Shown here piece after piece: positions 46,590 through 52,408 of a stretch of DNA of 52,408 nucleotides (position 1 is its first letter; each line of letters starts with the position of its first letter). This DNA is from Synechococcus sp. 1G10 (GTDB lineage Bacteria; Cyanobacteriota; Cyanobacteriia; PCC-6307; Cyanobiaceae): assembly GCF_002252625.1 (NCBI RefSeq), contig NZ_NQKW01000020.1, positions 1 to 52,408 on the forward strand, given 5' to 3'. The notes under the pieces were generated by a model. That model saw only the letters and a program-made list of their open reading frames with translations, had not been told where the DNA came from and did not search any database. The position numbers and the translations under genes were made by a program.

Positions 46590-47399
46590 TCAGTCGAAGA
46601 GATGGGCGAAACCAAAGTGGTGGAGACCCTCGACGATGCCATCGCAGCCATGGCCAGCCGCGGCAAAGGTGGCTGGCAAGGCGGGCAGATGGCGACGCAG
46701 GGCTGGCTCGGCATTGCCCACCATGATCCCCGCAAGGCCGGTCTGGAACATGGCCAGATCATTGAGGCTGTCCCCGGCTGTCACCACCCGCCGCGGGTCA
46801 AGCTCCAGCCAGTTCAGCAGCTCCAGCAGGGTGGAGCCCTTGTTGACCCCGGCTGGCAGAACATCGAAGTAGCGACCGCCGGAGAACAGGCAGTCGACAC
46901 CCTCGGCCTCCAGACGGGGCACCAAACCATGGTCAAAACTCTCAGGGTCATAGTCGTAGGCGAGACGTCGATCGACACTGATGGGCTGGGGACTCAGGCC
47001 TGGCTGCCCGCGCAGCAGGGGCTCGAGCCGCTGCTGCTGCCCCCGCCAGCGCCGCTCGATCGGATCGACCGCCAGTGGCACGAGCTCGAGGCTGGCGCCG
47101 CAGGCCACCGTGCAGCCCACATCACTGATCACCAGGTGGGGAGCCCCAAGCCCCAGCCGCGGTTCCTGCTTCAGCAAGCGCGCCACCGAACCAAGGTCAC
47201 GGCCCGTGCAGAACACATGCAGCACCTGCTCCCGGCGCGATTGCAGCCAGCCGTAGAGCTTCAGGCGACCGGCAATGGACCCCTCCAGCAGCGTGCCATC
47301 GAGATCGGTGACAAGGACCAGGTCAGGGCTGCTGGGCAGTGGAGCGGACAACTGCCGTTGCAGGCGCCGTCGTCGTGTGCCGACGGGAACGCTGGTCAT
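46590..47399 (-). CDS. HAD-superfamily phosphatase, sucrose-phosphatase-like
   Basis: A 269-residue HAD hydrolase of the S6PP/Cof type. Motif I is LVTDLDGTLLEG with both aspartates, motif II FCTGRDLGS, the Lys motif is in PAGVNKGSTLLELL and motif IV GDSLNDLAMF. The cap segment SGGRYFDVLPAGVNKG is typical of sucrose-6-phosphate phosphatases. In picocyanobacteria such enzymes dephosphorylate compatible-solute precursors (sucrose, glucosylglycerol or glucosylglycerate); which one is not decided here. ATG at 47399 is chosen over a TTG at 47417. Confidence 0.83.
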   Translation of the reverse strand: MTSVPVGTRRRRLQRQLSAPLPSSPDLVLVTDLDGTLLEGSIAGRLKLYGWLQSRREQVLHVFCTGRDLGSVARLLKQEPRLGLGAPHLVISDVGCTVACGASLELVPLAVDPIERRWRGQQQRLEPLLRGQPGLSPQPISVDRRLAYDYDPESFDHGLVPRLEAEGVDCLFSGGRYFDVLPAGVNKGSTLLELLNWLELDPRRVVTAGDSLNDLAMFQTGLAGIMVGNAEPALRRHLPALPATFAAAGHGCDGIVEGLHHFGFAHLFD

Positions 47400-47606
47400 T
47401 GGAGTTTCCACAGCCAACCAGGATCAGCGTTCTCACAAGGCTGCCGCTGCCTGGCCTTCGCCAAGCAAGCGCTCAGGAACGAACAGGGGCCGGCCTGGGA
47501 GCAGGCCGATCGATAGGCGGGAAATCCGAACACGACAACTGACTTCGACCAGGCGTCAAGAGAGCTCCAAGATTCGTTACGATAAGAAGGCCTACAGCAT
47601 CGACGC

Positions 47607-47753
47607 ATGTCTGACGCCACCCAACCCCGTTTTGGTTTTGTCAACTTCGCTGAAACCTGGAATGGCCGCCTGGCCATGCTCGGTTTCGTGATCGGCCTGG
47701 CCACCGAACTGCTCACCGGCCAAGGCATTCTCTCCCAGATCGGCCTGGGTTGA
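47607..47753 (+). CDS. hli: High-light-inducible protein (HLIP/Scp)
   Basis: A 48-residue one-helix chlorophyll-binding protein. The conserved helix is FAETWNGRLAMLGFVIGLATEL (about residues 14-35), with the ExxNGRxAMxGF motif that ligates chlorophyll through Glu and Asn. It protects photosystem II assembly intermediates and quenches excess excitation under stress. It has a 207-nt leader (47400-47606) and its own terminator. Confidence 0.93.
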   Translation: MSDATQPRFGFVNFAETWNGRLAMLGFVIGLATELLTGQGILSQIGLG

Positions 47754-47795
47754 CCCCCGAGGTCCCACTCGGCAGTCGCCGAGACTCACTCCGAC

Positions 47796-47834
47796 AACCC
47801 CATCGACTCCTTCTAGTGGAGGCGGTGGGGTTTT
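47796..47834 (+). terminator. Intrinsic terminator of the HLIP gene
   Basis: Outer arms AACCCCA (47796-47802) and TGGGGTT (47826-47832), inner arms CTCC and GGAG, then a short T-run. It lies 42 nt after the HLIP stop. Confidence 0.8.
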
Positions 47835-47938
47835 CAGTGGCTCTGGCCATCTCCGTTCCTGTTGCTGTTGAAGACACAGACGCCATGCCTTGGATCGTCT
47901 GAGCCGTCAGCCAGACTTCTCGATTCCCTCGACGGTTC

Positions 47939-48121
47939 GTGCCTTTGGCTCCGTTCTTCGTCAAGAACCGGCGTGATGGCTCACGCCTCTTAAGCACGGC
48001 CCTGGTGATCACCACGGCGGGGTTGATTCGTTTCGACCACCCGATCGGCCGCATGCTCTTTCTGACGGCCTCGGCGATCAGCCTCTACTGGGGCTACTGC
48101 TACGGACGGCTGGAGCATTGA
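47939..48121 (+). CDS. Small membrane protein upstream of xseA
   Basis: A 60-residue protein from a GTG at 47939. A basic start (VKNRRDGSRLL) is followed by one or two hydrophobic segments (STALVITTAGLIRF and GRMLFLTASAISLYWGY). Its stop overlaps the TTG start of xseA (TTGA), suggesting translational coupling. Family not recognised; real-gene status rests on coupling and composition. Confidence 0.55.
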   Translation: MPLAPFFVKNRRDGSRLLSTALVITTAGLIRFDHPIGRMLFLTASAISLYWGYCYGRLEH

Positions 48122-49320
48122 CCCGCTCGACTTCCACCGGTGCCCCAGAGCTGGCGGCGGACACCAGTGGCCAGCTCCTGCCTCGTTACAGCGTCACTGA
48201 CCTGAACCGCTCGATCGGCAGCCTGCTGGAGCGCGGCTTCGCCCCCCGCTTTCTGCTGGAGGCGACGGTATCGCGCCCGCAGCTGAAGAAAGGCCATCTC
48301 TGGATGACGCTGCTGGATGAGACAGCCTCGATTTCGGCGGTGGTCTGGGCGTCACAGCTGCCTCGCCTGACCTTCACACCAGCCGATGGTGATGGGGTGA
48401 TCGTCGTCGGCAAGCTCAATTTCTGGGGAGCACGCGCCAGTCTCTGCGTCCAGGCCCTCGACATCCGTCCCAGCCTGAGCAGCGTCCTGCGGCAATTCGA
48501 GCGTGTCAGGGAGCGCCTTGAGAGCAGCGGCCTCTTTGATCCATCCCGCAAGCGGCCTCTGCCTGATTGCCCTGCGGTGATCGCGCTTCTCACAAGCAGC
48601 CCCAGCTCCGCCCTGGCCGACATGCTGCGCACCGCCGCCGAACGCTGGCCAGCGACGAAGGTCCTGGTGATACCGATCCCCGTACAGGGTGCCGTTCAGG
48701 CCAGCATCTGCACGGCCTTGGAGCTGGTGGCCCAAGCCGCCAAGCGGCTCGGTATCGAAGCGGTAGTACTGGCTCGAGGTGGTGGCAGCCGCGAAGACCT
48801 GGCCGTATTCGACAGCGAAGAGGTGGCTCTGGCCCTGGCGGCCATGGACCTGCCGATAGTCACCGGCCTTGGCCACGAAGACGACACCACAATCGCCGAT
48901 TTGGTAGCCGATTACCGGGCCGCTACACCCACGGCGGCAATCGTGGCACTGCTCCCCGACCAGCGCACCCTGCGCCAGGAGCTGCGGCAACGGCAGCAGC
49001 AGGTGCGACAGACCCTGCGCTGGCGAGTGGAGCGCGAACAGCAAAAGCTGGCCGCACAGAACCTGCGTCTGCAGCAACTTCACCCCCAGGCGGTAGTGCA
49101 GCTGCAGCAAGCACATCTGCAGCAACGCCTGCAGCTACTGGAGGCTCTCTCACCCAGACAATTGCTCAAGCGTGGATTCTGTCTGGTCCGCGGAGAAGCC
49201 GGCCAGCTGCTGCGCTCAATCGAGCAGGTGGAAATAGGCCAGAGCCTGCGGGTTCAGTGGTTGGATGGAACCGCCGACGCCCGCGTCACCGACTGTCGTC
49301 ACGAGCACCTAGAGCCATGA
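48118..49320 (+). CDS. xseA: Exodeoxyribonuclease VII large subunit
   Basis: A 400-residue catalytic subunit of ExoVII, which degrades single-stranded DNA in both directions. An N-terminal OB-fold (YSVTDLNRSIGSLLERGF to QALDIRP, about 25-120) binds DNA. The catalytic domain carries VLARGGGSREDLAVFDSEEVALA and GHEDDTTIADLVADYRAATPTAA, followed by a long coiled coil. Start is TTG, overlapping the preceding small gene. Its stop overlaps the xseB start (ATGA), matching the need for both subunits. Confidence 0.95.
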   Translation: MTRSTSTGAPELAADTSGQLLPRYSVTDLNRSIGSLLERGFAPRFLLEATVSRPQLKKGHLWMTLLDETASISAVVWASQLPRLTFTPADGDGVIVVGKLNFWGARASLCVQALDIRPSLSSVLRQFERVRERLESSGLFDPSRKRPLPDCPAVIALLTSSPSSALADMLRTAAERWPATKVLVIPIPVQGAVQASICTALELVAQAAKRLGIEAVVLARGGGSREDLAVFDSEEVALALAAMDLPIVTGLGHEDDTTIADLVADYRAATPTAAIVALLPDQRTLRQELRQRQQQVRQTLRWRVEREQQKLAAQNLRLQQLHPQAVVQLQQAHLQQRLQLLEALSPRQLLKRGFCLVRGEAGQLLRSIEQVEIGQSLRVQWLDGTADARVTDCRHEHLEP

Positions 49321-49577
49321 GCAACCGCAAGCGTCAGCCGCCGTCCCAGGATCCGATCGAAGACAACTGGCTGAAGGAGACACAGCAGTTGACGTTTGCC
49401 CAGAGCCGCACGGCCCTTGATCTCACCCTGGCGGCACTGCAATCGGAAGAGCTGGAGGTGGAAGCCATGGCCGGGCTCTACAGACAAGCCGTGGCCTACG
49501 CCGATCGCTGCGAACAGGTCCTGCAGCAAGTGCAGCAGCAGGTTGAGGAGCTAGACCTGAATTCCCTGGAATCCTGA
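49317..49577 (+). CDS. xseB: Exodeoxyribonuclease VII small subunit
   Basis: An 86-residue helical protein that coats the coiled coil of XseA. The family pattern is seen in LTFAQSRTALDLTLAALQSEELEVEAMAGLYRQAVAYADRCEQVLQQVQQQVEEL. The ATG at 49317 overlaps the xseA stop by 4 nt. The next gene begins 2 nt after its stop. Confidence 0.93.
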   Translation: MSNRKRQPPSQDPIEDNWLKETQQLTFAQSRTALDLTLAALQSEELEVEAMAGLYRQAVAYADRCEQVLQQVQQQVEELDLNSLES

Positions 49578-49579
49578 GC

Positions 49580-50017
49580 ATGACGCCAACGAGCCATGAG
49601 GCCAGCTCCATGTCCAGCGACGAAACCACTGATACTGCTGATCTCAACACGTCCGCGAGGCCCTCACCCTGGTTGCAATGGATCTACCTCGCCCTGGCAG
49701 TGTGTGGTGCCATCTTCCCCTGGCTGGCCAACGTCGAATTCATTCGCGACTACGGCGAGGCATTCAATCTTGCTCAGTTCATCGAGTTGGCCAATGCCAA
49801 CCCAGCAGCCCGATCCCTGTCACGAGATCTGCTGATTGGAGCGACAGCCGTAACGATCTGGATCGTCAGCGAAACACGCCGATTGAAAATGCGCGGACTT
49901 TGGCTCGTGCTGCTTAGCAGTGTAACGATCGCCTTCGCCTTTGCGGCTCCATTCTTTTTGTTTCTGAGGGAACGGCGCCTTCTGGAGATCAGCCGGAGCA
50001 TCTCTGCAAAGAGCTGA
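49580..50017 (+). CDS. DUF2834 membrane protein
   Basis: A 145-residue protein with three membrane helices (about 33-50, 82-102 and 106-130) after a Ser/Thr-rich N-terminus. The conserved core WIYLALAVCGAIFPWLANVEFIRDYGEAF and NPAARSLSRDLLIGATAVTIWIV is typical of cyanobacterial DUF2834. Function unknown. ATG at 49580, 2 nt after xseB, places it in the xse operon; ATG at 49610 is an alternative start. Confidence 0.8.
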   Translation: MTPTSHEASSMSSDETTDTADLNTSARPSPWLQWIYLALAVCGAIFPWLANVEFIRDYGEAFNLAQFIELANANPAARSLSRDLLIGATAVTIWIVSETRRLKMRGLWLVLLSSVTIAFAFAAPFFLFLRERRLLEISRSISAKS

Positions 50018-50047
50018 TCAAACCAACATCTACGAATGCCCGAGCTT

Positions 50048-50079
50048 CAGGTCCTCAGCGACAGGTCGTCAGCGACAGG
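50048..50079 (+). repeat. Short tandem repeat, 14-bp unit
   Basis: CAGGTCCTCAGCGA followed by CAGGTCGTCAGCGA and then CAGG: 2.3 copies of a 14-bp unit with one mismatch, in the gap between two convergent genes. Meaning unknown; may be slippage. Confidence 0.5.
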
Positions 50080-50128
50080 GCACTAGCAACACGTCAATCG
50101 GACTGAAGAACAGCGTGTAACGAATTAA

Positions 50129-50159
50129 AGTTGGCAGATTTCGGCGGCACCTGCCAACT
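50129..50159 (-). terminator. Hairpin/terminator for the leftward zinc-ribbon operon
   Basis: Perfect 9-bp arms AGTTGGCAG and CTGCCAACT with a 13-nt loop, immediately beyond the stop at 50161. On the minus strand it is followed by a weak T-rich stretch (TTTAATT). It lies between convergent genes and may serve both. Confidence 0.6.
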
Positions 50160-50160
50160 C

Positions 50161-50601
50161 TCAGCGAGAGTCTACATCTTTCGACTCAACATCAATGGTG
50201 ACATCGCTCACATCGAGATTGTCATCACTGGATGCCCCTTCAAAGGGTGCTCTACCGTCTTGCCGTAACCAATTCGCGAAGACCTTTGGCAGGGGTTGAT
50301 CAACCGGAGAAGGCTGGGAGTTGTCCGCTTGAGGATCGGCATCAGCACTCGGAAGTGGAGCACCACAGGCAGGGCAGGTAGTGGTGGCCATGCTGCTGAG
50401 ACCACAGACCGTACAAGTACGCACCCTTCTTCTCAGCAGCTGAAAGGCAAGGGCACCAGCTCCAGCCAGCAGAAACGGCAGAAGCAGGACTGCCAGGGTG
50501 AGTCCGCCCAGCAGGTCAAGCAATAGGCGACCCAGCGGGGTGGGAGCAACCAGCAGCAGACCAGCAATCAGAATCAAGAACCAGGGCAACTGCCGGTTCA
50601 T
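50161..50601 (-). CDS. Membrane protein with zinc ribbon
   Basis: A 146-residue protein. Two hydrophobic helices (about 5-24 and 30-56) are followed by a four-cysteine zinc ribbon, CTVCG (Cys63, Cys66) and CPACG (Cys76, Cys79), then a Pro/Asp-rich, acidic tail of ~65 residues ending in alternating acidic motifs. Such a membrane-plus-rubredoxin-like knuckle suggests a regulatory or scaffold role. Its ATG overlaps the stop of the preceding gene by 1 nt. Confidence 0.7.
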   Translation of the reverse strand: MNRQLPWFLILIAGLLLVAPTPLGRLLLDLLGGLTLAVLLLPFLLAGAGALAFQLLRRRVRTCTVCGLSSMATTTCPACGAPLPSADADPQADNSQPSPVDQPLPKVFANWLRQDGRAPFEGASSDDNLDVSDVTIDVESKDVDSR

Positions 50602-50861
50602 CAGCGCTGGAAGCGAGAATCACGTTCCAACCAGCGCTCAAGACCAGCAAGAGCCTCCACTCCAGCCCAGGCACAGGCAAGGGCACCAACTAGTAAAGCG
50701 ACGATGAAACCAGCCGCGATGAGCACTGGAACCAAAGTCAAGGTGAAAAAAGTCCCCACTACACAGGCACCAACACCAGCGCACAAAAGCAGGAGAGCCG
50801 TGGGGAGTGGACGCAAGGCAAGGCTTGATTTGGTCACCGCAGAACCAACACACTCCATCAT
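50601..50861 (-). CDS. Small membrane protein coupled to zinc-ribbon gene
   Basis: An 86-residue protein with two hydrophobic helices (about 18-40 and 44-66) and an amphipathic, charged C-terminal helix (EALAGLERWLERDSRFQR). ATGs at 50861 and 50858 are both possible. The stop overlaps the following gene, so the two are made together. Family not recognised. Confidence 0.6.
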   Translation of the reverse strand: MMECVGSAVTKSSLALRPLPTALLLLCAGVGACVVGTFFTLTLVPVLIAAGFIVALLVGALACAWAGVEALAGLERWLERDSRFQR

Positions 50862-50919
50862 CGTCGCTCATCCACGCCCATTGTTGAACGAGCGGCGGGT
50901 GCGGATCTCCGTAGATGCA

Positions 50920-51906
50920 TCAAGTGGTCAGCTCTTTGGGATTCTCCTCAGGAGGAATTTCCTGAATGAGACCAAGGCGAAGGCCAAAGCTCTCAGCTGT
51001 CATTGACCCTTCGGTTGCTAGCACTACGCTGTAGGCCACGCCAAAATAATAGATCAGCCCCAACAGCCACACCCATAAAGTCAGCACCAAGACCCCACCA
51101 ATCAATCCATACGCCTGAAACCGAGTGCCTAGAGATACGATACTTCGCCCGACGGCAATATTGAGCAAGGTATACGCAGATCCAACAAGCATCGAGCCTG
51201 GCAGGAGCAAGTGCCAACTGATGCGCCGGGAAGGCAATAACCGCAGGAGACCAAGAGACACCAAAGAAGCTATCAGCAAAGAGACCAGCAGATCAGCGAG
51301 CGCCGACACTGGGAACAGGTAGCGGTACAACCACGCAAGCGGTGCTGCCGTCAATCCACGCCAGGTTTCAAAGCCCATCAATCGAAGATTAACGGTCAAC
51401 TGATCCATCACGAACAAGGTGCCGACGGACAGCAAGAACATCGTGGCCTTCAACCTCAGCATCAGGAAGCGCCTGACCACGACCAAAACGTTCTGAACAA
51501 CGGGGATAGGTGCCACCGTGGCCCCGGCACGAGCATTCCTCTCAAATCTCAGGGACCAGAGATGATCAGTGCCGCGCTGCAGGCTGAGGTAGGCATTGCT
51601 GGCGGTGATCAACAACACAGCCACACCCAGGAAGCCCGCCCCGCCACGTTGCCTGTAAAGCTGTACCAAGGTCGATTGGACAACCCGCTGAGCGGAATCC
51701 GGCAAGAGCTGGGATGTCCAATCAAGAATCTGGCCAGTGAGGCCATCGTCCCGACCCAAGACCCAACTTGCAAGCGAGAGAATAATCAGAAGGACCGGGA
51801 AGAAGGATTGAAGAGTGTGATAAGCAAAAGCAGCACTTAGATCAACGCAGCCAAAATGGTTCCAGAGTCGACATGACCACCAAATCCGACGCAGGAACAG
51901 CTTCAT
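50920..51906 (-). CDS. YihY/BrkB-family membrane protein
   Basis: A 328-residue integral membrane protein with six or seven helices. The conserved start (CVDLSAAFAYHTLQSFFPVLLIILSLASW), the central QRGTDHLWSLRF block and the glycine-rich C-terminal helix (YGLIGGVLVLTLWVWLLGLIYYFGVAYS) mark the YihY/BrkB family, once called RNase BN. True function is uncertain; transport or cell-envelope roles have been proposed. The ATG at 51906 is preferred over a TTG at 51954. Confidence 0.9.
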   Translation of the reverse strand: MKLFLRRIWWSCRLWNHFGCVDLSAAFAYHTLQSFFPVLLIILSLASWVLGRDDGLTGQILDWTSQLLPDSAQRVVQSTLVQLYRQRGGAGFLGVAVLLITASNAYLSLQRGTDHLWSLRFERNARAGATVAPIPVVQNVLVVVRRFLMLRLKATMFLLSVGTLFVMDQLTVNLRLMGFETWRGLTAAPLAWLYRYLFPVSALADLLVSLLIASLVSLGLLRLLPSRRISWHLLLPGSMLVGSAYTLLNIAVGRSIVSLGTRFQAYGLIGGVLVLTLWVWLLGLIYYFGVAYSVVLATEGSMTAESFGLRLGLIQEIPPEENPKELTT

Positions 51907-52323
51907 ACGCCTACCAGCTCGACCATCACATTGATCGGCTTCAGAAGCATCCAAGTCTGGCTGGGCAGGTAGACACCATTTTGAGCTTAAGCGGACTCAA
52001 CCTGCCTGTCTGCGTCATGAGCCGAGCAGACGAACGCAACATGACAGCAGCCAAGCGTCGCCGTTGCTGCTTGCCACAATTCCCTTGATCACTACGGAAG
52101 CGAACGACTTGCTCAACTCAGCGTTAGACAATACCGCTTAATGAGTCTAAGGCCTTATCGCAGAGTCATCAATTGAAATGACGCTTGCTCCAACGCCTAA
52201 GAGTTTAACCTCAGCACCCGCGACTACACCACCACCAGCGCCAACGGATACAGCAACACCAGCAGCAGCTCGATCTCGATCTTGAGCAGCAGCAGCCCAG
52301 CAGGACCGGAAGCTACGCACAAA
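51907..52323. other. Gene-poor, AT-richer region
   Basis: About 420 nt without a convincing gene. Short frames exist on both strands (51873-52088 plus; 52147-52332 minus, Ala/Gly-rich and starting inside a terminator), but neither has family-like features. A Pro/Ala/Thr-rich 35-residue frame near 52170-52280 on the plus strand is also unconvincing. The region may be a decayed gene or a leader of something beyond the window. Confidence 0.5.
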
Positions 52324-52347
52324 AAAAGCCACCCTGAGGTGGCTTTT
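52324..52347. terminator. Bidirectional intrinsic terminator
   Basis: AAAAGCCACC and GGTGGCTTTT form a 10-bp perfect stem with a 4-nt loop; A-tracts and T-tracts on both sides allow use on either strand. Confidence 0.85.
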
Positions 52348-52350
52348 CAG

Positions 52351-52385
52351 TACATCTAGCCTCAGCAGCGCTGAGGTTAGATGTA
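52351..52385. repeat. Long 15-bp hairpin at the window edge
   Basis: TACATCTAGCCTCAG (52351-52365) pairs with CTGAGGTTAGATGTA (52371-52385) across a 5-nt loop, with one G-T mismatch that becomes a wobble in one RNA strand. It lies 3 nt beyond the terminator stem. It could be the end of an RNA, a second terminator or a mobile hairpin. Confidence 0.65.
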
Positions 52386-52408
52386 GAGCGATTAGATTGT
52401 TTTATCCT

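Noticed and set aside
47539-47590. Possible promoter with TACGAT -10 before the HLIP gene
   Set aside because: No matching -35 box at proper spacing could be found.
51873-52088. 71-residue plus-strand frame at the right end
   Set aside because: Overlaps the start of the YihY/BrkB gene antisense and shows no family-like pattern.
52147-52332. 61-residue Ala/Gly-rich minus-strand frame
   Set aside because: Its GTG start lies inside a terminator stem, and the repetitive Ala/Gly content is typical of chance frames.

Overview
The window is a contiguous piece of chromosome from a GC-rich, phycobilisome-containing picocyanobacterium of the Synechococcus/Cyanobium type. The evidence is a rod-core linker (CpcG) next to a CpcS/CpeS-type bilin lyase, a high-light-inducible protein (HLIP), ferredoxin:thioredoxin reductase, a SufR-controlled suf operon, a RarA fusion of the cyanobacterial type, and many short proteins of a kind typical of this group. 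Genes are tightly packed, often with 1-4 nt stop/start overlaps, and many starts are GTG or TTG. No rRNA, tRNA, CRISPR array, prophage or insertion sequence was recognised. The last ~1.4 kb looks more AT-rich and gene-poor.

Layout. 1-8.2 kb: a methyltransferase, then the leftward operon ftrC-sufB-sufC-sufD-sufS-L,D-transpeptidase, with divergent sufR and two interleaved palindromes between them. 8.2-12.1 kb: an EamA transporter, the lyase and CpcG with a good terminator and a long imperfect hairpin, then a DUF4912 protein. 12.2-17.6 kb: a phospholipase-D-like lipoprotein with an EF-hand loop, a flavin monooxygenase-like protein, two small secreted proteins and phosphoglucomutase. 17.8-22.5 kb: a leftward RND efflux pump with its adaptor and a small membrane protein. 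22.6-28.3 kb: RarA fusion, a stand-alone secreted DUF1400 protein, a pilin-like protein, Bcp peroxiredoxin, CoaX and CysH.

28.3-36 kb: type II NADH dehydrogenase, HAD hydrolase, HflX, an SLC13 transporter, a 1-Cys peroxiredoxin, an internally deleted ktrA remnant and anmK. 36-41.4 kb: a ribbon-helix-helix regulator facing a small gene across a palindrome-rich gap, a GT2 glycosyltransferase, a Nif11-like protein, an ABC-F protein, a twin-CX3C protein and an NblA-like protein. 41.5-47.8 kb: HtrA protease, a DUF2973 protein, candidate micro-proteins, HrpB helicase, a sucrose-phosphatase-like HAD protein and an HLIP. 47.9-52.4 kb: xseA-xseB, a DUF2834 protein, a zinc-ribbon membrane pair, a YihY/BrkB protein and a terminal double hairpin.

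Themes. Fe-S assembly is coupled to thioredoxin reduction (suf plus ftrC under SufR). Antenna maintenance is represented by CpcG, the lyase, the NblA-like protein and HLIP. Redox and sulfur functions include Bcp, 1-Cys Prx, CysH and NDH-2. The points most worth a second look are the ktrA deletion scar, the palindrome cluster at 36.36-36.39 kb, the SufR operator candidate, the EF-hand PLD lipoprotein, the NblA-like and twin-CX3C proteins, the RarA fusion domain and the stand-alone DUF1400 protein. All assignments rest on motif reading, without database searches.
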